A DNA stretch of 23,448 nt from Nitrososphaerota archaeon (GCA_027314685.1 DAHVAI010000340.1:1-23448); one strand, 5' to 3'. Shown: positions 1 to 7,911, counted from the stretch's first letter. Notes: generated by a model from the letters alone, not told the origin. Translations and numbers: made by a program.

Positions 1-384
1 TCTCAGATACATCGTGTATCCTATAACTCCGTGCTCCTGTGGGGTTAATCCCGAATGCAAAGACGACATTGCGGTTGCAGTAGTGGAGGGAAACACCGAA
101 GTGATATTGAACTGGAGAGCGTTACTGCAAATCTTTTCGTATGAAGGTAATGAGAAGGCGTGTCTAGCGCTCTGGACTAGCTTTGTGCCAAGGCCATCGA
201 GCAACAAGAGTACGATGTGCTTTGAATCAAGTTCATCCACACCCGGATGCTTTAGTGTGCGATTGGAACGAGCTCCAAGAAATTTTGCCACCGTCTCCGG
301 TACGTTAGCGATGGACTGCCCATCGTAACGCGGTTTCACAAACTTGGCATCCAGAGGTTTGCGTTCGCTTTTGGACCTTGACAT
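1..384 (-). CDS. Alkaline-phosphatase-superfamily phosphodiesterase, 5' part only
   Basis: This frame starts at ATG 384 and runs open off the left edge, giving the first 128 residues. It reads as the N-terminus of a type I phosphodiesterase/nucleotide pyrophosphatase-like protein of the alkaline phosphatase superfamily. A hydrophobic strand ending in LLLLDGLG carries the first metal-binding Asp. It is followed by SVFPSTTATAMSSLHSGL, where the superfamily places its catalytic Thr/Ser nucleophile, and then by TPQEHGVIGY, typical of the family. Members hydrolyse phosphodiester or phosphomonoester bonds with two metal ions; the substrate cannot be told from this fragment. The first 30 residues are rich in Lys and Arg, with no signal peptide. 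tRNA-Val lies 34 nt upstream on the same strand. The family is fairly sure, the specific function unknown. Confidence 0.8.
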   Translation of the reverse strand, partial: MSRSKSERKPLDAKFVKPRYDGQSIANVPETVAKFLGARSNRTLKHPGVDELDSKHIVLLLLDGLGTKLVQSARHAFSLPSYEKICSNALQFNITSVFPSTTATAMSSLHSGLTPQEHGVIGYTMYLR

Positions 385-418
385 ACCCAGACCATCACAA
401 GATTAATTTTAGGCATAT

Positions 419-496
419 TGGTGGGCGTGGGCGGATTCGAACCGCCGATTCCCGCTGTGTGAGAGCGGTGTCTTAGACCAGCTGGACCACACGCCC
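419..496 (-). tRNA. tRNA-Val (CAC), CCA encoded
   Basis: On the minus strand this folds into a canonical cloverleaf. The 7-bp acceptor is GGGCGTG/CACGCCC, the anticodon stem is CCGCT/AGCGG with loop CTCACAC, and the T arm is GGCGG-TTCGAAT-CCGCC. The anticodon CAC reads valine GTG codons. U33, the GG of the D loop and the TTCGA of the T loop are all present. The discriminator is A, and CCA follows in the genome at 421-419. There is no intron. A TATA-like element lies about 29 nt upstream. Confidence 0.95.
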
Positions 497-521
497 AGAC
501 GGTCAGACTACTAGCCTTCGA

Positions 522-531
522 GTTTTTAATG
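522..531 (-). promoter_or_regulatory. TATA-like box of tRNA-Val
   Basis: Read on the minus strand the sequence is CATTAAAAAC. It is centred about 30 nt upstream of the tRNA 5' end at 496, the expected distance for an archaeal TATA box. It lies just downstream of the L40e stop (544), so the tRNA may also receive read-through transcription. Confidence 0.4.
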
Positions 532-543
532 TATTGAGGAGTT

Positions 544-711
544 CTACTTCTTCACGCCGAGAGCACGGTTCTTGAGGCGGAGAGCCTCATGTTTACATTT
601 TCTACATCTTGTCGCTGAAATCGAGTTTTTGCTACCGCAAACAAGGCAGATCTTGAAGAATAATCTTCTGTTCTGTGCAATCTGTTTCTTGGCAGCATCT
701 GTAATCGGCAT
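544..711 (-). CDS. rpl40e: 50S ribosomal protein L40e
   Basis: This 55-residue protein begins MPITDAAKK and ends LKNRALGVKK. It matches archaeal and eukaryotic L40e in length and pattern: a basic N-terminus, a zinc ribbon with Cys pairs CLVC (22-25) and CRKC (36-39), and the C-terminal KHEALRLKNRALGVKK signature. It is a zinc-binding structural protein of the large ribosomal subunit. ATG 711 was chosen because the family starts MPITD; an in-frame GTG four codons upstream is less likely. A longer open frame on the other strand (572-772) is antisense to it and is not a gene. tRNA-Val follows on the same strand. Confidence 0.95.
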   Translation of the reverse strand: MPITDAAKKQIAQNRRLFFKICLVCGSKNSISATRCRKCKHEALRLKNRALGVKK

Positions 712-850
712 TCCAAAATTCACTACTTGTTTTAGAGATGTTACCCTTTTCTTCTGCGCATTTAACCTTTAAGTCTTGAAGTTATCAGAGGCCATAGAAG
801 CACTATCGTTTTTCCACCAAGTCTAGTAACCTTTTAACAGCATTCGTGAA

Positions 851-858
851 TTTTAAGA
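851..858 (+). promoter_or_regulatory. TATA-like box for sucCD
   Basis: TTTTAAGA would place transcription start near 878-883. That gives a leader of about 15 nt before TTG 896, just long enough to include the Shine-Dalgarno-like TGAGGT at 882-887. A second AT-rich element (CTTTTAAC, near 830) is an alternative. Confidence 0.4.
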
Positions 859-895
859 CAAGAGACGCTCGTTTCTCTTCTTGAGGTTGCCAGAA

Positions 896-2023
896 TTGAA
901 AATTCACGAGTACCAAGCAAGAGCTTTATTCGAAGAAAAAGACATTCCAGTTCCGAAGGCCTTTCTATGTGGGACAGCAGATGAGGTAAAGACAGCTGCT
1001 GCAAAGATTGGAAAACCTGTGGTTGTAAAAGCCCAGATACTTGTAGCTGGAAGAGGCAAAGCTGGAGGTGTCAAACTTGCTTCTACGCCCGAAGATGCTT
1101 ATCTTTTGGCCAAGTTAATGATTGGATCACATATCAAAGGGATACAGGTGACATCAGTTCTCACGGTTGAAGCTGAAAGGCCTGCTAAAGAGCTCTACAT
1201 TGGATTCACACTGGACAGAGCTATAAGGAAGCCAGTTCTAATAGCTAGTTCCGAAGGCGGCATCGATTTGGAGGAACTGGCGCGCACAAATCCTGAAAAG
1301 ATCTACCGCAAGGAAGTGGACCCAATATTGGGCCTTCACCCTTATCAAGCCCGAGATGCTGCGCTCGCTATTGGACTTTCTGGAAGGACGGCGGCTGATT
1401 TCGCCTCGGTTGCCCAGAAAATCTTTCAGATATTTGTTGAAGTGGACTCAGACTTAGCTGAATCAAATCCACTAGCGGTCAGGACTGATGGTTCCCTTGT
1501 CGCGCTGGATGCAAGGCTGACTTTGGATGACAATGCCGTATTTCGCCATGCCAAGTACAGAACTACGGATGATGAACTAACCGCCATTGAGAGGGAAGCA
1601 AAGGAAGCAGACCTAGCTTTCGTCCAATTGGATGGTGATATTGGAATAATAGGTAATGGTGCTGGCCTCGTGATGGCAACTCTGGATGTCGTAGCTCACT
1701 TTGGAGGAAAACCTGCGAATTTCCTTGATATGGGAGGTGGGTCAAGCGCAGAAAGTGTCTACAAAGCAGTCAAGCTTTGCCTGAAACAGCGGAACCTGAA
1801 GGCTGTCTTTGTCAATATTCTAGGCGGCATCACAAAATGCGACGATGTTGCTAATGGACTCATTAGGGCCTTGAAGGAGACCGACTTGAAAGTGCCTTTC
1901 ACTGTTAGGATGGTTGGAACTAATGAGGAAGAAGGGAGAAAGATACTCAATGAAAATGGAATCGCGTTTCTTGATTCAATGGAAACAGCTGCACAAGCTG
2001 TTGTGAGATCTGCTGGCGAGTGA
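896..2023 (+). CDS. sucC: Succinyl-CoA ligase (ADP-forming), beta subunit
   Basis: This is the beta subunit of succinyl-CoA synthetase, which couples succinyl-CoA/succinate interconversion to ATP formation in the TCA cycle. The 375 residues begin MKIHEYQARALFEEKDIPVPK, the standard start of the family's ATP-grasp domain. The basic ATP-grasp loop VVVKAQILVAGRGKAGGV follows near residues 40-60. The C-terminal ligase domain shows GNGAG at 253-257 and LDMGGGSS, the phosphate-binding power-helix region. TTG 896 was preferred to TTG 881 because it fits the family start and TGAGGT at 882-887 is correctly spaced as a ribosome-binding site. The partner sucD starts 10 nt after the stop, so the two are surely co-transcribed. 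Confidence 0.95.
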   Translation: MKIHEYQARALFEEKDIPVPKAFLCGTADEVKTAAAKIGKPVVVKAQILVAGRGKAGGVKLASTPEDAYLLAKLMIGSHIKGIQVTSVLTVEAERPAKELYIGFTLDRAIRKPVLIASSEGGIDLEELARTNPEKIYRKEVDPILGLHPYQARDAALAIGLSGRTAADFASVAQKIFQIFVEVDSDLAESNPLAVRTDGSLVALDARLTLDDNAVFRHAKYRTTDDELTAIEREAKEADLAFVQLDGDIGIIGNGAGLVMATLDVVAHFGGKPANFLDMGGGSSAESVYKAVKLCLKQRNLKAVFVNILGGITKCDDVANGLIRALKETDLKVPFTVRMVGTNEEEGRKILNENGIAFLDSMETAAQAVVRSAGE

Positions 2024-2033
2024 AGATGGAAAA

Positions 2034-2909
2034 ATGACAATAATTGTCGATAAGAACACGAGACTAGTGGTTCAGGGGATTACCGGAAAAGAAGGAAGTG
2101 GTCACACGTTATCAATGTTGAGATATGGGACAAAGGTTGTCGCTGGAGTCACCCCGGGCAAGGCAGGAGAACAAGTCGGAGGAGTTCCAGTTTACAATAG
2201 CTTGAAAGATGCTATGAATGCGCATCCCGAAATAAACGCAACCATCATCTTCGTACCTGCGGCTTACAATGCAGACACCGTTTACGAGGCGATCGACACT
2301 GGTTTGAAATTAGTGATTGACATCACAGAACATGTTCCGGTACACGACTCTCTAAAGTTCATAAACTACGCGCGGTCAAAAGGTGTTACCGTAATTGGCC
2401 CAAATTGCCCAGGTATAATTTCGCCGGGAGAGGCAAAAGTAGGAATAATGCCAGGTCAGATCTTCTCAAAAGGAGATATCGGAATAGTTTCGAGAAGCGG
2501 GACTCTTACATATGAAATAGCATGGGTCCTGACAAAGGCCGGAATGGGTCAATCTACTGCTGTGGGAATCGGTGGCGACCCAATAATTGGCAGAGATTCC
2601 GTTGAAGTGATCGAGATGTTCGAAAACGATCCCGGAACAAAATCGCTCGTAGTCATTGGAGAGATCGGCGGTGATGCCGAGGAGAGACTTGCTGCCAGAA
2701 TAAGAGAGAAGGGCATGAAAAAGCCTATTGTTTCCTTCATCGCGGGGAGGCAAGCCCCGCCTGGAAAGAGGATGGGACATGCTGGTGCAATAATCTCAAT
2801 GGGCTCAGGTTCCGCTGCCGACAAGATAAAAGCGTTAGAATCTGTTGGTATAAAGGTTGCAGAACTTCCGTCGCAGATTCCGAACCTAATCAAAGCAGCC
2901 AATATCTAG
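2034..2909 (+). CDS. sucD: Succinyl-CoA ligase (ADP-forming), alpha subunit
   Basis: This is the alpha subunit, which binds CoA and carries the phosphorylated catalytic histidine of succinyl-CoA synthetase. The 291 residues match the usual length. The CoA-binding Rossmann domain has the phosphate loop GITGKEG at 15-21. The middle carries GPNCPGIISPGE (122-133), and the ligase domain ends with GHAGAIIS, whose His249 is the expected phosphohistidine. All catalytic elements are intact. The gene follows sucC by 10 nt. A second ATG eight bases upstream (2026) is out of frame and was rejected. Confidence 0.97.
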   Translation: MTIIVDKNTRLVVQGITGKEGSGHTLSMLRYGTKVVAGVTPGKAGEQVGGVPVYNSLKDAMNAHPEINATIIFVPAAYNADTVYEAIDTGLKLVIDITEHVPVHDSLKFINYARSKGVTVIGPNCPGIISPGEAKVGIMPGQIFSKGDIGIVSRSGTLTYEIAWVLTKAGMGQSTAVGIGGDPIIGRDSVEVIEMFENDPGTKSLVVIGEIGGDAEERLAARIREKGMKKPIVSFIAGRQAPPGKRMGHAGAIISMGSGSAADKIKALESVGIKVAELPSQIPNLIKAANI

Positions 2910-2940
2910 CTGGCCAAGAAAATATTTTCTACCAGTAACA

Positions 2941-2950
2941 GATTTAAAGC
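2941..2950 (+). promoter_or_regulatory. TATA-like box for the NusA-like gene and aspS
   Basis: GATTTAAAGC is centred about 33 nt upstream of TTG 2979, suggesting a transcription start near 2972 and a very short leader. The 7-bp inverted repeat at 2956-2976 sits between this box and the start codon. Confidence 0.4.
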
Positions 2951-2955
2951 CAAAG

Positions 2956-2976
2956 TGAGGGAGTATTGATCCCTCA
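2956..2976. repeat. 7-bp inverted repeat, possible operator or hairpin
   Basis: TGAGGGA and TCCCTCA form perfect inverted arms separated by 7 nt. The repeat ends 2 nt before the TTG start at 2979 and covers the predicted transcription start. It could be an operator for a dimeric repressor, a stem in the 5' leader, or chance. No second copy was noticed in the window. Confidence 0.45.
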
Positions 2977-2978
2977 AT

Positions 2979-3488
2979 TTGAAAACGCCGATCTGTTCCT
3001 TTGATGCGCGAACTGGAGTGTTGTGCCCCAAATGTGATGGGCGTCTTAGATCGGGCCAGATTTCTCAGGCGGATGTTGACGTATCGATCAAACTTGCGAA
3101 AGCTGCAGAAAAATCAAGCGACGTGAGTAAGATCAACCTTGCAAGAGCCGTAGGTGTTGGAAATGACTACCTACTGGTGCTAGAGCCCGGAAGCCTTGCT
3201 CCTTTGAGACTTGACGGAGAGCTGCATAAGACACTCCAAAACACCCTCGGCGGGAAAGTCTGGCTAACGGAATCAGACACCACTGAAAGAAAGGAGCTCG
3301 AAGACTTGTTTTTCCCGATCAGGGTTGCCAACGTGAACACAGTCTGGTTGCCAGACGGTAGCAAGATGACAAAAGTGCTTATCTCGGGCAAGAAGACTGA
3401 CAGATTCCCTCATGACACAGAGATGATCTCAAGGATACTGAAGGAGACCAGAGAAATGGATCTCATGGTTGAATTCGAAAAGCTTTGA
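2979..3488 (+). CDS. NusA-like KH-domain protein, degenerate
   Basis: This 169-residue protein resembles the archaeal family annotated as NusA-like transcription factor or KH-domain protein. As I recall it, that family has a small N-terminal zinc motif (C-x2-C, then CPKC), a helical segment and two KH-like modules. Here ICSFDARTGVLCPKC (residues 5-19) keeps three of the four cysteines, with Asp where the second would be. The first KH-like region, around NDYLLVLEPGSLAPLRLDGELHK, lacks the RNA-binding GxxG loop (LDGE instead). The C-terminus ends in DLMVEFEKL, as KH strands do. The start is TTG; no ATG is available. The gene sits 34 nt before aspS and probably shares its transcript. Family assignment rests on remembered patterns; RNA binding is uncertain. 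Confidence 0.6.
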   Translation: MKTPICSFDARTGVLCPKCDGRLRSGQISQADVDVSIKLAKAAEKSSDVSKINLARAVGVGNDYLLVLEPGSLAPLRLDGELHKTLQNTLGGKVWLTESDTTERKELEDLFFPIRVANVNTVWLPDGSKMTKVLISGKKTDRFPHDTEMISRILKETREMDLMVEFEKL

Positions 3489-3521
3489 GAGCCCAGGTTA
3501 CTATCGAGGTTTGTAGCATCA

Positions 3522-4835
3522 TTGATCAGAACTCACTATGTTTCAGAAGTGTTAGCCAATCTCGGCAAAGAGGTGGTGATCGCAGGCTGGGTGGACAATG
3601 TGAAGGAGTTACCCAACCTTAGATTCGTGATACTTAGAGATAGAACTGGGGTAGCCCAAGTTACCATACACAAGAAAGAATCTCCTCAAGAACTCGTTGC
3701 ACTAACGGAGAAGCTCAATCTTCAGGATGTAATTTCTGTTGAAGCATTCGTGCCAGAGAAACAGATAGCGAAGATCGGCCCGGAGGTTAAGCCAAAATCA
3801 ATCAGCGTACTGAACAAGTCGGAGACACCTCTTCCTATCGACATTACCGGAACTAGCGAGACTCAACTAGACACTAGACTTGACTGTAGAGTACTCGATC
3901 TGCGGACTCCACGAAGTTTGGCCATACTGCAGATAGAGGCGAAATTCCTAGAAGGTCTTGAGGAGTATCTTCGCATGAATGGTTTCATCCAAGTGTTTAC
4001 GCCTGCAATTCTCGGGGGCTTGAGCGAAGGAGGATCAGAGGTCTTCAAGATTGACTATTTCGGAAGCGATGCCTTCCTAAGACAAGATCCTCAGCTTCAC
4101 AGACAGCTTGCGATTGCCGGTGGGCTAGACAGAATATATGATCTGGGTCCAAATTGGAGGGCAGAAACCTCCCATACGCCGAGGCATCTTTGTGAACACA
4201 GAGCCTGCGCCGTCGAACTGGGCTTCATCAAGGACGAAATGGACACACAGCGGATCCAAGAAGAGCTTATGGTGCACGCATTGAACAAAGTAGTGAAAGA
4301 GTCGAAGGAACAACTTGATCTCATCAGTGCAAAAGTGGAAGTTCCAAAGACTCCATTTCCTGAGGTGAGGTTTCCTAACATTTACGAAATTTTGAAAGAA
4401 TATGGAAAGGCTGTACCCTTTGGCGAAGAACCCGATCGAGAAGGAGAAGCTATTCTTGCAAAGCATGTGAAGGAAAAAACAGGTAGCGATATTTTCTTCA
4501 TGAATCGGTTTCCATCAAAGGTAAAGCCGTTCTATGTGATGCGGGTCGATGATGAACCGCAATGGGCACGAAGCGTCGATATGATCTATCGAGGCATGGA
4601 GCTCTCCTCAGGAGGGCAGAGAGAACACAGGCATGCCAATTTGATTGCGCAGGTTAGAGAGAAAGGTATGAAGGAGTCACAAATAGAGTGGTTCACAAAC
4701 AACTTCAGGTACGGTGTCCCGCCTCACGGGGGATTCGCAATCGGTATAGAGCGAACTGTAATGCAAATGCTAGGTGTAGAGAATATACGTGAAGTCTGCT
4801 TATTCCCTAGGACTCCAGAACGACTCAGACCCTAG
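3522..4835 (+). CDS. aspS: Aspartyl-tRNA synthetase, archaeal type
   Basis: This class IIb synthetase charges tRNA with aspartate. The 437 residues match archaeal AspRS, without the long GAD insertion of bacterial enzymes. The N-terminal OB-fold begins IRTHYVSEVLANLGKEVVIAGWV. The catalytic domain has the ETPLPIDITG linker, motif 2 arginine in WRAETS (R213) and motif 3 GIERTVMQMLG (G408-R411). The Trp typical of discriminating archaeal AspRS, two residues after GWV's Trp, is Asp25 here, so Asp-only versus Asp/Asn charging is not settled by sequence. Start is TTG 3522, with GAGGT at 3506-3510 as a likely ribosome-binding site. Its stop overlaps that of the convergent gene by 4 nt within CTAG. 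Confidence 0.96.
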   Translation: MIRTHYVSEVLANLGKEVVIAGWVDNVKELPNLRFVILRDRTGVAQVTIHKKESPQELVALTEKLNLQDVISVEAFVPEKQIAKIGPEVKPKSISVLNKSETPLPIDITGTSETQLDTRLDCRVLDLRTPRSLAILQIEAKFLEGLEEYLRMNGFIQVFTPAILGGLSEGGSEVFKIDYFGSDAFLRQDPQLHRQLAIAGGLDRIYDLGPNWRAETSHTPRHLCEHRACAVELGFIKDEMDTQRIQEELMVHALNKVVKESKEQLDLISAKVEVPKTPFPEVRFPNIYEILKEYGKAVPFGEEPDREGEAILAKHVKEKTGSDIFFMNRFPSKVKPFYVMRVDDEPQWARSVDMIYRGMELSSGGQREHRHANLIAQVREKGMKESQIEWFTNNFRYGVPPHGGFAIGIERTVMQMLGVENIREVCLFPRTPERLRP

Positions 4836-5905
4836 GTTCTTATGTCCTGAAGGAACCATTCTGACGGCAGCTCTCGGCCGAATCCTCTCTTTCTGGCCTC
4901 TTCGTAGATTTTCCCTGCCACGGCTGTGAACTGTACTCCTGTTCCCTCTCCAAAAAACATTGTGATTTGTCGATTGTCTGTCCTGCCGAAGCTCTTTCCG
5001 ATCAGGATTTCAGTCAAGGGTACAACCTTGCTGCTATCAACTTTGAGTGCGAAATCTTGTCCTAGCATAGTGCCGCTAGGTGCTTTGGGAAATGTGGAGG
5101 AGGCAACCAGATGTGTTGGGATTCCTGTCCTATAGTGCACATAGCGATCTATTCTCTCAAACGCATTGCTGTCTATCTCAAATTGAGTAACCTCACTCAG
5201 GTGCATTCCCTCTTCCAACCATTCTGCCCGGATTACAGGTTCGAGTGATGTAGTACAAGCAGAAACAATATCTGCCCCCTTCATTGCTCTACGAGTATCA
5301 TCGGTCACCTCCACCTTTGAATTTTGTAGCTCCTCACGTAGTCCAGTTGCAAACTTTTCTCTGTGTTCCCTGTTAGGGCTGTACACTCTGATCAAGTCAA
5401 TAGAGCGGACAAGCGAGAGCGCTACCGCGTGGGAGAAAGCCATTCCACCTGATCCAATTATGCACAGAATTCTGCTATCCTTTTTCGACGAATACTTCGC
5501 CCCTAGCGCATAAGTCGCACCAACACGCATATGCTGAAGGTGTCCGTCGTTTAGGATGGCGAGTAATTCTCCGTTTAGCGAGCTGTATAGAAAGACCAGA
5601 CCGCAAAAGTTACCCAGGCTTCCCGCGTACTTTTCAGAAACTTTTGACCCTAGCGAAGTCCGGACTGAACGCTCCATGTCGGAGCGGATCCTAATGGCTA
5701 CATAGTGCGACTTTGTGATGCCGCCTTCAATTGAAACGTAGTTATGCCATAGCTCAGGGTCTGACGTGGGAATATGCAAGATACTCTTGTTTCGATTTAC
5801 TGCCTTCCCAAGTGCTTCTTCCCTTATTGCATCTTCAAGTAGTTCCAGGCACTCATTCATGTTAATCAAAGAGCGCTGATCGATATTATTGATTAGTAGA
5901 ACCAT
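4832..5905 (-). CDS. Ornithine cyclodeaminase/mu-crystallin family protein
   Basis: This 357-residue protein has the fold of the ornithine cyclodeaminase/mu-crystallin family, NAD(P)-dependent enzymes that include ornithine cyclodeaminase, archaeal alanine dehydrogenase and ketimine reductases. The Rossmann nucleotide loop is GSGGMA (151-156), preceded by LNDGHLQHMRVGATYALGAKY, the family's LTxxRTxA-type segment. Two departures are visible: RTGA/RTAA reads RVGA (127-130), and the segment where active members have a substrate-binding Lys reads HYVAIRIRSD, with Arg instead. The substrate is therefore unlikely to be ornithine and is not predictable. Start ATG 5905. It follows an acetyltransferase pseudogene on the same strand and converges on aspS with a 4-nt overlap. 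Confidence 0.8.
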   Translation of the reverse strand: MVLLINNIDQRSLINMNECLELLEDAIREEALGKAVNRNKSILHIPTSDPELWHNYVSIEGGITKSHYVAIRIRSDMERSVRTSLGSKVSEKYAGSLGNFCGLVFLYSSLNGELLAILNDGHLQHMRVGATYALGAKYSSKKDSRILCIIGSGGMAFSHAVALSLVRSIDLIRVYSPNREHREKFATGLREELQNSKVEVTDDTRRAMKGADIVSACTTSLEPVIRAEWLEEGMHLSEVTQFEIDSNAFERIDRYVHYRTGIPTHLVASSTFPKAPSGTMLGQDFALKVDSSKVVPLTEILIGKSFGRTDNRQITMFFGEGTGVQFTAVAGKIYEEARKRGFGRELPSEWFLQDIRT

Positions 5906-6022
5906 TTAGGTGGCGCCTGTTGTTTGCTGCGCTTCGGTAGCTAATGTGCTTTAGGGCCGACAGTCGAATTTCAGGAAATCGAAAAAGTATACACAATGAA
6001 GTCGCTTGGGTTCAACTGAGAA

Positions 6023-6620
6023 CTACATCTCGAGAGACGCGACAATTATATCAGTAAAAAGACCCATTCGGAATATCATCCGCGGAATCCTGCCAACCTT
6101 TTTGAACCCGATTTTTTCGTACAAATGAATAGCGCCCAGGTTTGTCGCAAATACCTCTGGTTCAATTGTCATTATTTCGACTTCTCTAGATTCCCTACGA
6201 TGGTCTGCAACATTTCACTACCTATGCTTAAATCTCTGTAATCTCTCAAAATCGAGATACCCAGTTTACCGTGTTTGTACTCGTCACTGGAGATTTCTCT
6301 CATCGATTCTGAGTCTCCAACTAGTTTTCGTCCACAATCGAGACAACGCTGATCTGCTGACCCAATTCAATTCTGGCGAGCTTTCTTGCCAGCTATTCGC
6401 TCTCGGTCTCCAGGGTCTGCCTTTTGTCCAAGATAACAACGCCGATACTAGGATTAACGTCTCTCTCGTCGACGAGACTGTAAGCAAGTTCAACGCAGTC
6501 ATCAAGGTCTTCCCATCTTATAGAACGCAGTGTTACAACTTTGCCATTCCTAGCACGGAACTGCCTGTATGCTGGGCTCGCTTTCATCAACGTTAAGTCA
6601 TAGCGAAAATATTTCTGCAT
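6023..6620 (-). pseudogene. GNAT-family N-acetyltransferase, broken
   Basis: Joining three frames of the minus strand gives one GNAT acetyltransferase of about 199 codons. The N-terminal part reads NGKVVTLRSIRWEDLDDCVELAYSL. The middle continues LARKLARIELGQQISVVSIVD, then KLVGDSESMREISS and LGISILRDYRDLSIGSEML, the acetyl-CoA-binding region. The C-terminus has ATNLGAIHLYEKIGFKKVGR, the classic GNAT end motif. Three lesions break it: an in-frame TAG at 6393-6395, probably from a TGG Trp codon, and two apparent 1-nt deletions, near 6326-6331 and near 6182. Three separate lesions in 600 nt argue for a decayed gene rather than one sequencing error. It lies 23 nt downstream of cdvC. The former substrate is unknown; RimI-like protein acetylation is only one possibility. 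Confidence 0.85.
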
Positions 6621-6643
6621 TTCCAGAAGTAACGAATTTACCG

Positions 6644-7891
6644 CTAGAGCGCTTTGAAATTCTCTGCCCAGTTGGAGTAAGCTTTCAGCATCTCAGTAGA
6701 GACGCTTGGTCTTCTAGACCTCAGTATCTCCTTGAAGTCTTTAACGTCTATTGGGCGAGGTTGTGTATCCTTGTCCTCACCTCCTGATTGATCGAACAGT
6801 TCTGAGACGACTCTTAGCTGGACGGATTGGCAGATATCTCTCATGTCCGAGCCAGAGTACCCCTCTGCCATTTTTGAAATATCGTCGATCTTCAGTTCTG
6901 AGTCCATCTTGAGTGGAGCGGTATACTGTTTAAGCATCTGTGTCCGGGCCCTGATGTCAGGAAGAGGTACGTAGATTCTTTTCTGGAATCTTCTGAGAAA
7001 AGGCCAATCCAGTGCCCATGGTTTATTCGTCGCGCCGATGATGTAAAGATGAAGATTCTTTCCCTTATCGGCGATTCCATCCATTTCCTTAAGAAATTGG
7101 TTCCGTACACGTATTTCGCCGCCAACCTCGTTTGATCTTGAACCCAAGATCGAATCCAATTCGTCAATGAATACAATTACAGATTTGGCTTCCTTCTCCA
7201 GAAGCTTTCTCGCAGAATTGAACAACTTCGCCACGTTCTTCTCTCCTTCGCCCAACCACTTTGACATTATCGACGCGGCATCTACTGTGATGAAATAACT
7301 ATCAATCTCTGAGGCGGTCGCAGCAGCAAGTAATGTCTTTCCGCAACCAGGTGGACCGTACATCAACAAACCTCGTGGCCAGCCCAAAGGGAACAAATCC
7401 GGCCTCTGGACAGGAAATATGATTGATTCGCGCAATGCCTTTTTTGCGTCGTCCAAGCCGACAACTTCATCCCACTGGATGTTCGGTTTTTCCTTCATTA
7501 TCAGGTCGTTGTAGTTTGCCTTTAGTTGTTGGACTACGGCAGGACCACTCTTGTCATCAGGCTCGCTCGACGGTACTGAATCAGGAGCTGTGCCAGCTCT
7601 CCTCGGAGGCTGGAAGGTGAACCCATCTGTAGTATCGTCGTTCGCAGGGGGCTCAATTCCATGTGCAGCTTGGAGTGCCTTTATTCTCTCCTGATACAGT
7701 TCTGCTCTTTTGAGATACATGCTGTTAAGCTTGTAATCCGGATACAATCGTGCGAGCTGGACGAGAGTCTGAATGGCACTCTGGTAGTTCTTGATTGCCA
7801 TCCCTCTGGCTCCCTGCGAATCAAAACGAATAGCTTCAGAAGCGTACTTTTGTGCTGCACCTTCCAACACTTTTGCCGCGTTTTCTGTCAA
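6644..7891 (-). CDS. cdvC: CdvC, Vps4-type AAA ATPase of cell division
   Basis: This 415-residue ATPase is the archaeal homologue of Vps4, which remodels ESCRT-III polymers during division. An N-terminal MIT domain (about 1-80; helices around AIKNYQSAIQTLVQLARLY and YLKRAELYQERIKAL) should bind ESCRT-III tails. A Pro/Ser-rich linker follows, then one AAA module with Walker A GPPGCGKT (179-186), Walker B VIVFIDELD (238-246), sensor GATN and arginine fingers at FLRRF (R300, R301). The C-terminal part is complete, ending SNWAENFKAL. The start is TTG 7891, 20 nt after the cdvB stop, so the two genes are almost certainly one transcript. All catalytic residues look intact. Confidence 0.95.
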   Translation of the reverse strand: MTENAAKVLEGAAQKYASEAIRFDSQGARGMAIKNYQSAIQTLVQLARLYPDYKLNSMYLKRAELYQERIKALQAAHGIEPPANDDTTDGFTFQPPRRAGTAPDSVPSSEPDDKSGPAVVQQLKANYNDLIMKEKPNIQWDEVVGLDDAKKALRESIIFPVQRPDLFPLGWPRGLLMYGPPGCGKTLLAAATASEIDSYFITVDAASIMSKWLGEGEKNVAKLFNSARKLLEKEAKSVIVFIDELDSILGSRSNEVGGEIRVRNQFLKEMDGIADKGKNLHLYIIGATNKPWALDWPFLRRFQKRIYVPLPDIRARTQMLKQYTAPLKMDSELKIDDISKMAEGYSGSDMRDICQSVQLRVVSELFDQSGGEDKDTQPRPIDVKDFKEILRSRRPSVSTEMLKAYSNWAENFKAL

Positions 7892-7911
7892 TTCTTGTTA
7901 TCTCTCTTGTG

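Noticed and set aside
14..328. Plus-strand open frame of 104 codons at the left edge
   Set aside because: It is antisense to the alkaline-phosphatase-superfamily gene, whose minus-strand frame carries clear family motifs.
572..772. Plus-strand open frame of 66 codons
   Set aside because: It is antisense to ribosomal protein L40e (544-711, minus), which matches its family along the full length.
881..895. Upstream TTG starts (881, 887) for sucC
   Set aside because: The family begins at MKIHEYQAR, and TGAGGT at 882-887 is spaced correctly for TTG 896.
6284..6505. Separate 73-codon gene on the minus strand
   Set aside because: It is an off-frame reading of the broken GNAT gene; the real frames on either side join into one acetyltransferase.
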